This document shows positions 1 through 7,106 of a stretch of 8,174 bases of DNA, in pieces. Numbering within the stretch: the first letter of the stretch is position 1; every line of letters starts with the position of its first letter. Under the pieces are notes generated by a model. The model had not been told where the DNA came from and did not search any database. It was given only the letters and a program-made list of their open reading frames with translations. Source of the DNA: Bifidobacterium breve (GTDB taxonomy: Bacteria > Actinomycetota > Actinomycetes > S36-B12); NCBI GenBank assembly GCA_943328365.2, contig CALPZT020000054.1, positions 1 to 8,174 of the forward strand, given 5' to 3'. A program made the translations under genes and the position numbers.

Positions 1-1
1 T

Positions 2-523
2 ATCTTCCGCGACCTTCACGTCCATGACTTCGACCTCATCCGCTGGCTCACGTCGAGCGAGATCGAGACCGTGTACGCCACCAAGGCGGTGCGCGAGCAC
101 CAGCAGTACTCGACCTACGGCGACGCCGATACCTCGCTCATCCACGCGGTCACCACCAGCGGGGCGCAGGTTTCGGTCAGCGGCACGCGACATGATCCGC
201 TCGGTCACGATGTCCACATGGAGATCTTCGGTTCGCTCGACAGCGTCGCCTCGGGGGTCAATGCCCGGACGCCGCTGCGCGGTCTCGACACGGCGGAAGG
301 CACTCAATCAACGATGAACATCAATCCGTACCGAGGCTTCGTCGATCGCTTCCGCGATGCCTTCCGCAATGAGACATCAGCCTTCACCGAGGTTGTGGCG
401 GGCAGCCGCCAGAACCCCTGCCCGCCCGAGTCTGCGCGCGAGGCCCTGCGGGTGGCACTCGCGTGCGAGATCTCGGTGGAGGAGCAGCGCCCGGTGCGCG
501 TGGCCGAGGTCACGAGCCGATGA
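2..523 (+). CDS. Gfo/Idh/MocA-family NAD(P)-dependent oxidoreductase, C-terminal part (5' end outside window)
   Basis: The reading frame is open from the window edge, so the start and the N-terminal Rossmann domain lie upstream; 173 residues remain. Near the visible start is D-L-H-V-H-D-F-D followed by I-R-W-L. This is the conserved alpha/beta-domain motif of the Gfo/Idh/MocA family, in which the Asp and the His four residues later (D4 and H8 of the visible part) are the substrate-binding and catalytic pair. The rest fits the C-terminal beta-sheet domain, including an N-P-Y-R-G-F-V-D-R-F segment typical of its last helices. Members oxidise a hydroxyl of sugars or cyclitols with NAD(P)+. The stop overlaps the start of the next gene (ATGA at 520-523), indicating co-transcription and probable translational coupling. 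The substrate cannot be read from the sequence; the neighbouring inositol-dehydrogenase-like gene suggests a cyclitol or sugar acid. Family assignment is firm, function open. Confidence 0.85.
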   Translation: MFRDLHVHDFDLIRWLTSSEIETVYATKAVREHQQYSTYGDADTSLIHAVTTSGAQVSVSGTRHDPLGHDVHMEIFGSLDSVASGVNARTPLRGLDTAEGTQSTMNINPYRGFVDRFRDAFRNETSAFTEVVAGSRQNPCPPESAREALRVALACEISVEEQRPVRVAEVTSR

Positions 524-1683
524 GCGCCTCCTGGCTCACCGAGGAGGACGCCGATCTCAGCGAGTTCATCACGACTGTAAGCACAAAGACCCGATTGGCT
601 GACTATCCGCACGCCGCACGCGTCGAGAAGGGCATCGTTGTCTTCGACGCTGCCACGCTCCCCCGCGCGGGCAAGGGTGCCGATCGGCGCATCGTCATGG
701 CCGAGATTGCACACGCGCTCATGGAGGGCCCGGGCGTCGTCGCCTTCGAAGGCGCCTTCCATGACCACGGCATCATCGATCGCGTGTCGGCGGCGTTCAA
801 CGGGATCATCGCCGAGCAGCACGCCTCCGGCACCGCGGCGGGCGACCACTTCGCCAAGCCCGGAGCCAATGACCGGATCTGGAATGCCCTCGAGAAACTC
901 GCGCTGCGTGACCCGGACGCCTTTGCCGAGTACTACGCCAATGACGTCATCGCCCTCGCCTCAAGCTCATGGCTCGGCCCCGGCTATCAGGTGACGTCAC
1001 AGGTCAATGTCGTGAACCCCGGCGGCCAGGCACAGGTGCCGCACTGCGATTACCACCTCGGGTTCATGGGTCGCGAGCAGAACGAGGAGTACCCAGCTCA
1101 CGTCCACCGCCTCTCCCCGGCATTGACACTCCAGGGAGCTGTCGCGCACACCGATATGCCGATCGAGACCGGCCCGACCTTCTACCTGCCGCACAGCCAG
1201 AAGTTTCCGTCCGTCTACCTCGCCTGGCGGCGACCCGACATCGCGGCTTACATCGCCGAGCACACGGTCCAACTCGCCCTGGCCAAGGGCGATGCCGTCT
1301 TCTTCAATCCGGCGCTCATCCACGGCGCCGGTACGAATGTCACGAGCGATGTGCGCCGCATGGCCAACCTGCTGCAGGTCTCATCGGCATTCGGCCGGGC
1401 CATGGAGAACATTGATCGCACCTCGATGACGAGCGCGCTCTACCCCGTCCTCGCCGAGGCCAAGCGCACCGGGTCGATGCCCGATGACGCGATCGACAAC
1501 GTCATCTCAGCCTCCGCCGAGGGCTACGCCTTCCCAACCAATCTCGATAGAGACCAGCCGATTGGGGGCCTTGCTCCCCCTTCACAGGCCGACTTCGTTC
1601 GCACGGCACTTCGCGAAGGCTGGGACGAGCAAGCGCTCGCCGACGAGCTTCGCAATCACACTGAGAGACGGGCGAATACATGA
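520..1683 (+). CDS. Phytanoyl-CoA dioxygenase (PhyH)-like Fe(II)/2-oxoglutarate-dependent oxygenase
   Basis: The product is 387 aa from the ATG at 520. This start overlaps the upstream stop as ATGA; an in-frame ATG at 463 exists, but using it would extend the gene deep into the preceding one. The facial-triad pattern is present: H175-C-D177 in the P-H-C-D-Y-H segment, and the distal His H268 in A-L-I-H-G-A-G. R279 or R280, 11-12 residues later, is placed to bind the 2-oxoglutarate carboxylate. This HxD...H...R arrangement is that of PhyH enzymes, which hydroxylate an aliphatic carbon using O2, Fe(II) and 2-oxoglutarate in the cytoplasm. The length is somewhat above classical PhyH proteins. 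The gene lies between two Gfo/Idh/MocA dehydrogenases, with ATGA overlaps at both ends, so the substrate is probably an intermediate of the same pathway rather than phytanoyl-CoA. No export signal is visible. Confidence 0.88.
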   Translation: MSASWLTEEDADLSEFITTVSTKTRLADYPHAARVEKGIVVFDAATLPRAGKGADRRIVMAEIAHALMEGPGVVAFEGAFHDHGIIDRVSAAFNGIIAEQHASGTAAGDHFAKPGANDRIWNALEKLALRDPDAFAEYYANDVIALASSSWLGPGYQVTSQVNVVNPGGQAQVPHCDYHLGFMGREQNEEYPAHVHRLSPALTLQGAVAHTDMPIETGPTFYLPHSQKFPSVYLAWRRPDIAAYIAEHTVQLALAKGDAVFFNPALIHGAGTNVTSDVRRMANLLQVSSAFGRAMENIDRTSMTSALYPVLAEAKRTGSMPDDAIDNVISASAEGYAFPTNLDRDQPIGGLAPPSQADFVRTALREGWDEQALADELRNHTERRANT

Positions 1684-2699
1684 CCTCACCACGGCAATTG
1701 GGAATAGCGGTTGCGGGCGTCGGACGCATCGGCCGGATGCACGCGCGCATCATTGCCGAGCAGATCCCGCAGGCACGGCTCGCCGGGGTCTACGACATCT
1801 CGGCCGACTCGGCTCAAGAGGTCGCGGACGAACTACGGGTCGATGCGGCTCCGAGCATCGATGAGCTCCTCGCCGCGCCCGGGGTCGATGCCCTCGCGAT
1901 CTGCACCGCGACGAACACCCACAGCGAGCTCATCATCAAGGCCGCGCAGGCGGGCAAGGCGGTGTTCTGCGAGAAGCCGCTCAGCCTGTCACTGAGCGCC
2001 GTCGACGACGCGATCGCCGCTGTCGATGCCGCCGGCGTGCCGTTCATGGTCGGCTTCAATCGCCGATTCGACCCGGGCCATGCCGCCGTTCGCCAGGCCG
2101 TGCAGTCGGGCGAGCTTGGCGAGCTCACCATCGCGCGCATCACGAGTCGCGACCCATCCCCGCCGCCGATCGAGTACGTCCGGATCAGCGGAGGCATCTG
2201 GGTCGACATGCTCATCCACGACTTCGACATGGCGAACTTCATCGTCGGCTCGCCCGTCGTGCAGATCTGGGCCCAGGGTGCCGCTCTCATCGACGAAGGG
2301 ATCCGCGCTGCCGGCGACTTCGACACCGCCGTGGCCGTGCTCACCCATGCAAGCGGCGCAATCACGACGATCGACGCCAGCCGGCAGGCTCCCTACGGCT
2401 ATGACCAGCGTGTCGAGGCGCTTGGCACGAAGGGCATGGCGCTCTCCGACAATCGCCGCGACAACAATGCGCAGGTGTTCGTCGAAGGAGCAACACGTCA
2501 GGCCCCCTTCCAGCACTTCTTCCTCGAGCGCTACACCGACTCGTATCGCCTCGAGTGGCTGGCCTTCACCGATTATGCGCAGCACGGCGGGCCGTCGCCG
2601 GTTTCCGGATCCGACGGCCGGGCACCGATCGTCATGGCCATGGCCGCCGGCCTGTCGGCGAAGGAGGGCCGGCCCGTTCGCCTCGACGAGATCGGCTGA
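1680..2699 (+). CDS. Gfo/Idh/MocA-family dehydrogenase, myo-inositol 2-dehydrogenase-like
   Basis: A complete 339-aa protein of normal family length. The N-terminal Rossmann fold has G13-V-G15-R-I-G18 for the dinucleotide. The E98-K99-P100 motif supplies the conserved lysine, and D176-x-x-x-H180 within G-G-I-W-V-D-M-L-I-H-D-F-D supplies the other catalytic pair. The Lys/Asp/His set and the G-F-N-R-R-F-D-P segment (125-132) are those of myo-inositol 2-dehydrogenase (IolG), which oxidises myo-inositol to scyllo-inosose with NAD+. Related scyllo-inositol, D-chiro-inositol and other sugar dehydrogenases share these motifs, so I leave the symbol blank. The ATG at 1680 overlaps the stop of the oxygenase gene (ATGA), and no strong Shine-Dalgarno precedes it, pointing to translational coupling. 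The repressor gene follows 2 bases after the stop. Family is certain; the inositol specificity is an inference. Confidence 0.9.
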   Translation: MTSPRQLGIAVAGVGRIGRMHARIIAEQIPQARLAGVYDISADSAQEVADELRVDAAPSIDELLAAPGVDALAICTATNTHSELIIKAAQAGKAVFCEKPLSLSLSAVDDAIAAVDAAGVPFMVGFNRRFDPGHAAVRQAVQSGELGELTIARITSRDPSPPPIEYVRISGGIWVDMLIHDFDMANFIVGSPVVQIWAQGAALIDEGIRAAGDFDTAVAVLTHASGAITTIDASRQAPYGYDQRVEALGTKGMALSDNRRDNNAQVFVEGATRQAPFQHFFLERYTDSYRLEWLAFTDYAQHGGPSPVSGSDGRAPIVMAMAAGLSAKEGRPVRLDEIG

Positions 2700-2701
2700 C
2701 A

Positions 2702-3712
2702 GTGGCACCCAACCGTCCGACGATCAACGATGTCGCGGCGCTCGCCGGGGTTTCGAAATCGCTCGTCTCCCTCGCGATGCGCGGCTCGGAGCGGGTCTCG
2801 CCCGAGAGCCGGGCGGCCATCCTCGACGCAGCGAACACGCTCGGGTACCGGCCCAATGCCGCTGCCCGAAGCCTTGCCGACCGGCGCAGCCACACCATCG
2901 GTGTCGTCGTCCAAGACCTGCTCAACCCGATCTACGCCGAGATCATCGACGGCCTGCAGTCCGAGGTTCGAGGTCACGGCTACCACACGATGCTCGTGAC
3001 CGGCAATGAGGATTCAGTCGTCGAGCGAGGCGAGATCGAGAAACTCCTTGAGTTCCAGGTCGAAGGGCTCATGCTCATTGGTCACCGAATGCCATCGGGG
3101 GCCCTCGACGCGATCGCCGGCGATTGCCCAGCGGTCATCATCAGCCGTGCTGAGCGCGGTATCGCCGGCCTCGACTCGATCAGCAATGACGACGTCGCCG
3201 GGGCCCGGATGGCCGTCGATCACCTCGTGTCGCTCGGCCACCGCTCGATCGCGCACGTCACCGGCGGCGAGAACGAGGTGGCGCTCCTGCGCCGATCGGG
3301 GTACGAGGAGTCGATGGCAGCGCACGGTCTCGCAGACCAGATTGCCTGCTACGACGGTGCCTTCACCGATGAGGGCGGCTACCGGGGTGCCGCCGCCGCG
3401 CTCGATTCAGGCGCGGGGCATACGGCCCTGTTCGTCGCGAACGACCTCGCCGCAGTCGGTGCCCTCGCCGCCGCGGCAGAGCGCGGGGTCGCCGTGCCGG
3501 CCGATGTGTCAATCGTCGGATACGACGGCATGGCGCTCGCCGGGCTGCGCTCGCTCAGCATCACCACGATCGCGCAGCCGCTCGCGCAGATCGGTGCCGA
3601 GGCCGCCACCCTGCTGTTCCAGCGCATCGACGATCCAGCGAGGCCGCCCGCCTATATCGGCGTGGAGCCTCGGCTCATCGTCCGGAATTCCACCGGACCC
3701 CTCACCGCCTGA
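2702..3712 (+). CDS. LacI/GalR-family transcriptional regulator
   Basis: I place the start at GTG 2702, which gives 336 aa and puts the helix-turn-helix at the very N-terminus as in LacI proteins; the frame is open further upstream but only inside the preceding gene. The DNA-binding domain is T-I-N-D-V-A-A-L-A-G-V-S (7-18) with a recognition helix around 18-26 and the hinge helix at R50-P-N-A-A-A-R-S-L-A59. A periplasmic-binding-protein-like effector domain fills about 64-330 (T-I-G-V-V-V-Q-D onward, and D-V-S-I-V-G-Y-D-G near the end). The recognition helix reads K-S-L-V-S-L, where many LacI proteins have T-V-S-R. It sits 2 bases downstream of the dehydrogenase stop and probably represses this operon, with the pathway substrate or an intermediate as inducer. 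Its operator should lie upstream of the operon, outside the window. Confidence 0.93.
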   Translation: MAPNRPTINDVAALAGVSKSLVSLAMRGSERVSPESRAAILDAANTLGYRPNAAARSLADRRSHTIGVVVQDLLNPIYAEIIDGLQSEVRGHGYHTMLVTGNEDSVVERGEIEKLLEFQVEGLMLIGHRMPSGALDAIAGDCPAVIISRAERGIAGLDSISNDDVAGARMAVDHLVSLGHRSIAHVTGGENEVALLRRSGYEESMAAHGLADQIACYDGAFTDEGGYRGAAAALDSGAGHTALFVANDLAAVGALAAAAERGVAVPADVSIVGYDGMALAGLRSLSITTIAQPLAQIGAEAATLLFQRIDDPARPPAYIGVEPRLIVRNSTGPLTA

Positions 3713-3751
3713 GGCTTCCTGACGGTGGGACCCTCTGGCGGTCGAGGCGCG

Positions 3752-4276
3752 TCATCCGTCGAGCGAGATCCTCCAACGGGAGTTGAAATTCGGGAGTATC
3801 TCGATATCGATCACCCCAGAGGCACCGCGGTACTTGCCTGTACCGCCGACGATTGCGATCTGCTCGATTCGGTCGTTGGGCCGGGATGTCGGGCTGATGA
3901 AGTCGTTGAAGGTCGTGAGTCCCATCCCCGAGATGGTGCCCTTCGGCAGGCTGATCACCAGGGTCTTGACCGCACGGTCTACCGCCCCCTCGTCGGTGAG
4001 AGTCTGGACGACGTCAACGGTGCCGACAACAGTGCCTGAAGCCGTCGTCATCGTCAGGGCGAGCGTCCGAACATCACCTGCGCTGGACCCGGGCGCGCCA
4101 TTGTCATTGATGCCGAGTTTCGCGTCCTTTCCGATGAACACGAGTCGTTGAGCCGAACTGCCCTGGCTGCCGGGCGCTGCATGTGCCGGCGCCGCGATTG
4201 CCGACGGCACCGTCATCGCCAGCACCACCCCGCATAGCCCTACCAAGATATTCGTCCGACTCGTCATGACCGACAT
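3752..4276 (-). CDS. Secreted allene oxide cyclase barrel-like / dirigent-like protein
   Basis: A 174-aa product with a Sec signal peptide: a short polar start, a hydrophobic core about residues 9-28, and a likely signal peptidase I site after A-H-A33. The mature part is rich in alternating beta-strand pattern and ends with G-G-T-G-K-Y-R-G-A-S-G (144-154). This is a hallmark turn of the allene-oxide-cyclase-like/dirigent beta-barrel fold, and is followed by an I-D-I-E-I strand. Actinobacterial members are exported proteins of unknown activity; an actual allene oxide cyclase role is not implied. ATG 4276 is used, but a second in-frame ATG at 4267 would leave a similar signal peptide; neither has a good Shine-Dalgarno. 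It converges on the repressor gene and diverges from the lipoprotein gene; no clear terminator is seen in the 39-base gap after its stop. Fold assignment is moderately sure, function unknown. Confidence 0.72.
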   Translation of the reverse strand: MSVMTSRTNILVGLCGVVLAMTVPSAIAAPAHAAPGSQGSSAQRLVFIGKDAKLGINDNGAPGSSAGDVRTLALTMTTASGTVVGTVDVVQTLTDEGAVDRAVKTLVISLPKGTISGMGLTTFNDFISPTSRPNDRIEQIAIVGGTGKYRGASGVIDIEILPNFNSRWRISLDG

Positions 4277-4302
4277 GCTAATTCAGCGAGTCGCGGGCCG
4301 CG

Positions 4303-4434
4303 AGGTCGAATCGGAGGCGGGGTCGTTCCTGGATTCCACGCGCCTTTGGAGCCCCCGAGCGCTGGCGCGCCGAGATACCGCTGCCACCCGAACTGGTGTC
4401 ATGGCACCCATAGAGTCCAACAGCAATTCGACCT
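4303..4434. repeat. 9-bp inverted repeat in the divergent intergenic region
   Basis: AGGTCGAAT at 4303-4311 is the exact reverse complement of ATTCGACCT at 4426-4434, with 114 bases between the arms. Both lie in the 205-base region separating the divergent secreted-protein and lipoprotein genes. They could be paired regulator sites for the two promoters, but the repeat is short and no clear -10/-35 pair was seen for either gene, so a chance match is possible. Apart from this I see nothing else in 4277-4481. Confidence 0.2.
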
Positions 4435-4481
4435 AGGTTCGATGCATGTCTTTCGAAGCCAAAGCGTCGAGGAGCGAGGTC

Positions 4482-5174
4482 ATGAAGCATCGTCGGCGCG
4501 CGTCGTCCGCCTTCGTGCTCGTCATCGCCATGTCCCTGACCGCTGGGTGCTCGCAGACCGCCGATAGCGCCACGTCCACCGCATCACGACAGGCAGCAGT
4601 CGAATTGCCCGCCGAACGACTTCTCCCGACCTCATCGGCAGGGCCGACAGAAGACTCAGATGACGGGTCGGCACCCGAGAACGACGAGTCAATCGGTGCG
4701 TTGGGCTCCTCTCGCCTGGGAGTCTTCACGTGCGTGACGAACCGGACATCAGCCGATCTCATCGTCAAGTGGATTTGGGCCGACACAAGCGAAGGCGACG
4801 GCTCAGTCGCACCGGGGGGCCATAGGTGCGCTGAGGGCACCTCGCGCAGTAGACAACTCGTGCTTGGCGTCTCTGTGACGCTCCCCGGGGCCAGGACACC
4901 TGTGAAGTGGTTCTTCGGAGGAACTCACGCGTTCACCGACGCCACCCGAAGCGCCAGGTGCTTCTCTCCGCTCCCTTCCCCGCCGTACATGTGGCTTGCC
5001 ACATGCTGGTCGTCCACCACGAATCCGCCAAGTCGCGAAACCGCAACCATGCCTGGATCCGAGGGCGGATACGCCTTCGAAGTGGTGAAGCGGCCAACGG
5101 ACCAAAACGCACTGGGCGGCCGGGATTTGTCCGGGCAGCGCTGGCACCGCTTTGAGATCAGCGTCACCGGCTAG
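4482..5174 (+). CDS. Lipoprotein of unknown function with four further cysteines
   Basis: I do not recognise a family. The start chosen is ATG 4482, because an AGGAG at 4470-4474 precedes it by seven bases and it gives a textbook lipoprotein signal: M-K-H-R-R-R, a hydrophobic stretch (9-19), then the lipobox L19-T-A-G-C23. An in-frame ATG at 4446 would add 12 residues before the positive region and lacks such a site. The mature 208-residue protein starts with a Ser/Thr/Ala/Asp-rich linker (24-75), as is usual for surface lipoproteins. A globular part follows with four cysteines (C84, C116, C160, C175), possibly two disulfides, and many Trp residues (W97, W99, W143, W171, W176, W221). It is predicted to be anchored by lipid on the outer face of the membrane. 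It is divergent from the secreted barrel protein and convergent with the TetR gene. Confidence 0.75.
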   Translation: MKHRRRASSAFVLVIAMSLTAGCSQTADSATSTASRQAAVELPAERLLPTSSAGPTEDSDDGSAPENDESIGALGSSRLGVFTCVTNRTSADLIVKWIWADTSEGDGSVAPGGHRCAEGTSRSRQLVLGVSVTLPGARTPVKWFFGGTHAFTDATRSARCFSPLPSPPYMWLATCWSSTTNPPSRETATMPGSEGGYAFEVVKRPTDQNALGGRDLSGQRWHRFEISVTG

Positions 5175-5219
5175 CGTGCGACGCCCGAGACCAAGCGGCA
5201 GTCCTGGATCATGAACAGT

Positions 5220-5939
5220 TCAGCTACCGACGAGCCCCAGGCCGATCGCGACCTGACGCATCTGGTGGTCGAAGAATGCGGCACGCTCGGCCGGGGCCTC
5301 GACCACCACGTTCTGCAGGTGCCCGAAGAGTTCAAGGGAAACGGTGCCGAGGAGTGTTGCCCACGATGCTAGGCCGCGGAGGAGGAGATCGCCTGACACC
5401 TGGCCTCCGGCGAACTCCCGCAAGGGAGCGATGCTCTGCTCGACGCCTGGATCAAGGAGGGCCGCCGGCAACGCAGAACCATCGGCGGTCTGGTCCGCCA
5501 GGATCGACAGCAGGACGATCGGTACGCGCGCGGCGGGTGCGATCGTTTCGGCTGGTGCCGCGTAGCCGGGCACCGGGGACCCGTAGATGAGTGCATACTC
5601 GTGCGGGTTGGCCAAGGCCCAATCGCGGACTCCCCGGCAGCACGAAAGGAAACGGCCCAGGTAGTCACTGCGGTCGCAGTTCGCCGCTGCCCTCTCTGCA
5701 GTCGAGCCAATGGTTTCGTAGGCATCGATGATGAGCATCGTGAGCAGGGCATCGCGGTTTGGCACATAGCGATACACCGCAGACGACACCATCCCCAGGT
5801 CACGGGCGATAGCCCGGAGCGACAATGCCGCCGCGCCGTCACGGGCGAGGTGCTGCCGCGCTGTCGAGAGAATCTCGCCGGTGATTTCCACCCGTGCCCG
5901 CTCGCGTGCCGTTCGGGGCGCAGCGTGGGCAACGGACAT
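5220..5939 (-). CDS. TetR/AcrR-family transcriptional regulator with WHG-type C-terminal domain
   Basis: The product is 239 aa from ATG 5939. The N-terminal TetR helix-turn-helix spans about 17-63 (E-I-L-S-T-A-R ... S-L-R-A-I-A-R-D-L-G-M ... A-V-Y-R-Y-V-P-N-R-D-A-L). The C-terminal ligand/dimer domain contains W107-A-L-A-N-P-H-E-Y115 and Y-G-S-P-V-P-G-Y, matching the WHG (TetR_C_33-like) group. The frame is open to 6014, but that start would lie upstream of a plausible TATCCT -10 box (5973-5978, - strand); ATG 5957 would leave only about nine leader bases, so 5939 fits best although its Shine-Dalgarno is weak. It is divergent from the epimerase gene, and two palindromes in the shared promoter (5981-5993 and 6020-6034) are likely its operators. 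It probably represses both itself and the neighbour, releasing on binding a small, unknown ligand. Confidence 0.9.
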   Translation of the reverse strand: MSVAHAAPRTARERARVEITGEILSTARQHLARDGAAALSLRAIARDLGMVSSAVYRYVPNRDALLTMLIIDAYETIGSTAERAAANCDRSDYLGRFLSCCRGVRDWALANPHEYALIYGSPVPGYAAPAETIAPAARVPIVLLSILADQTADGSALPAALLDPGVEQSIAPLREFAGGQVSGDLLLRGLASWATLLGTVSLELFGHLQNVVVEAPAERAAFFDHQMRQVAIGLGLVGS

Positions 5940-5980
5940 GGCTGCATTCTGTCGCATTCGAAGAGCAGTTGAAGGATAAG

Positions 5981-5993
5981 AGAGCACTGCTCT
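5981..5993. promoter_or_regulatory. Palindromic operator 1 (probable TetR site)
   Basis: AGAGCACTGCTCT is a perfect palindrome around a central C. Its core GAGCACTGCTC is identical to that of operator 2. It abuts the TTGACT -35 box of the epimerase promoter and lies just upstream of the TATCCT -10 box proposed for the divergent TetR gene, so a bound repressor could block both. Confidence 0.7.
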
Positions 5994-6021
5994 TGACTCG
6001 AGCCTCACGCCCACTTAGTGT
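5993..6021 (+). promoter_or_regulatory. Promoter of the epimerase-like gene
   Basis: TTGACT (5993-5998) and TAGTGT (6016-6021) are separated by 17 bases, a good sigma70-type match for an actinobacterium. Transcription would start near 6028, giving a leader of about 60 bases. Each element touches one of the two palindromic operators, as expected for a promoter silenced by repressor occlusion. Confidence 0.6.
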
Positions 6022-6034
6022 GAGCACTGCTCAC
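6020..6034. promoter_or_regulatory. Palindromic operator 2 (probable TetR site)
   Basis: GTGAGCACTGCTCAC is a perfect 15-base palindrome around a central C. It shares the 11-base core with operator 1, and the centres are 40 bases apart (5987 and 6027), about four helical turns. It overlaps the end of the -10 box and the predicted transcription start of the epimerase-like gene. Confidence 0.72.
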
Positions 6035-6086
6035 AACGTAGATCATCGCTTACACATCTACGAAACCGCCGCTGAAGGAGCCTTCC

Positions 6087-7052
6087 ATGCCCGACCTGCA
6101 GTTCTCCCCCGCTCCCGGAACCCACCTCGTCGTCGGAGCCGGGCGGGTCGGCTCAGCCGTTGCCACCGTGCTCGCTGACGCCGGCGTCAATGTCGTCCTC
6201 GCCAGTCGCAGCGGTGACGGTCCCGCCGACACCCGAATCACTCGAGTCCGTGCTGATGCCTCGAGCATCGAGTCGCTCGTGAGCGGCGCACCGACGTCCG
6301 CAGTCATCTACAACTGCGTCAATCCCGCCTACACGAACTGGACCACAGACTGGCCGCCGATAGCCCAAGCCTTCATCGACTACGCAGAACGCACCGGAGC
6401 CGTGCTCGCAACTGTCTCGAATCTCTAAGGATACGGGCCGGTCGACGTGCCGATGACCGAGGATCTCCCCCTCAACGCAACCGGGGCCAAGGCAGTCGTT
6501 CGAGTGCGCATGTGGCAGGACGCCAAGTCAGCCAACGACAGCGGTCGTATCCGTGCCACCGAGGTGCGCGGCTCCGACTACATCTGCCCCGGGTCGCAGA
6601 GCTTTCTCGGTGACCGCGTGATGCCGCGAATCCTGGCGGCCAAGAATGTGCAGTTGCTCGGAGACATCGACCAGCCGCACTCCTGGACGGCACCGGTCGA
6701 CGTGGCCCGCCTCCTCGTGACCGCGGCGGCCGATCCCCGTGGCTGGGGACGGGCATGGCATGTACCGAGCAATCCACCGCGATCGCAGCGGGAGGCAGTT
6801 GCAGACCTCTCGTCGGCTGCCGGCGTGACCGGGGTCAGTGCTTCGTCGGTCCCAGGCGGGCTCCTTTGGGCCCTCGGGCTGTTTCAGCCAGCGATACGGG
6901 AACTCAAGGAGACCGATTACCAGCGCGATCGACCGTACATCCTCGACGACTCCGCCGCACGGACGACCTTTGACCTCGAGCCAACTCCGTGGACAGATGT
7001 CCTCGCCGGCATGGTGGCGAGCTACCGGCAGAGCACCTCGACGGGCCGCTGA
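6087..7052 (+). pseudogene. NAD(P)-dependent epimerase/dehydratase-like gene interrupted by an in-frame TAA
   Basis: One reading frame of 321 codons encodes an extended-SDR-like protein. G17-A-G-R-V-G22 in H-L-V-V-G-A-G-R-V-G is the Rossmann dinucleotide loop. The second half has H-S-W-T-A-P-V-D-V-A-R, the usual conserved D-V-A segment of NAD-dependent epimerases/dehydratases. At codon 114 (6426-6428) the frame meets TAA between S-N-L and G-Y-G-P; family members normally read N-L-Y-G-Y-G-P there, so a single base change from TAC or TAT explains the stop. The frame stays intact for another 207 codons, so decay is recent, or the stop is a strain variant or sequence error. A strong AAGGAG (6075-6080) precedes ATG 6087. 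An internal GTG at 6447 lacks a suitable Shine-Dalgarno, so restart is unlikely. The upstream piece alone would be 113 aa and lack most of the enzyme. Confidence 0.82.
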
Positions 7053-7061
7053 CGCTCATGC

Positions 7062-7096
7062 GGTTGCGCTGGACGAACGCGGTTTCCAGCGCAACC
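7062..7096. terminator. Hairpin between convergent genes, probable bidirectional terminator
   Basis: GGTTGCGCTGG (7062-7072) and CCAGCGCAACC (7086-7096) form a perfect 11-bp stem with a 13-base loop. It lies in the 54-base gap between the stops of the convergent epimerase-like and Gre-like genes. No strong U tract follows on either strand, as is common for terminators of GC-rich actinobacteria. Confidence 0.65.
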
Positions 7097-7106
7097 CACG
7101 AGATGG

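Noticed and set aside
304..849. 181-codon open frame on the - strand
   Set aside because: It is antisense to the 3' part of the first dehydrogenase and the start of the oxygenase, both clear family members. The translation shows no domain; GC-rich genes often leave such open shadows.
1989..2708. 239-codon open frame on the - strand
   Set aside because: It is the exact antisense of the second dehydrogenase and contains no recognisable motif.
5161..5184. GCGTC/GACGC short inverted repeat between the lipoprotein and TetR genes as a terminator
   Set aside because: Only 5 bp with a 14-base loop and no U tract, partly within the lipoprotein coding end; expected by chance in GC-rich DNA.
5940..6014. 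Longer TetR start at 6014 or 5957
   Set aside because: The extension would cover the probable promoter and operator 1, and its residues do not resemble a TetR N-terminus. ATG 5939 leaves the usual short arm before the DNA-binding domain.
6073..6084. GAAGGAGCCTTC inverted repeat around the epimerase Shine-Dalgarno
   Set aside because: The loop would be only two bases for the full stem, or four bases with a 4-bp stem. This is too weak to claim translational control.
6447..7052. Separate downstream gene starting at GTG 6447
   Set aside because: It is in the same frame as the upstream piece, begins in the middle of a conserved block, lacks a properly spaced Shine-Dalgarno, and would have no dinucleotide-binding loop.
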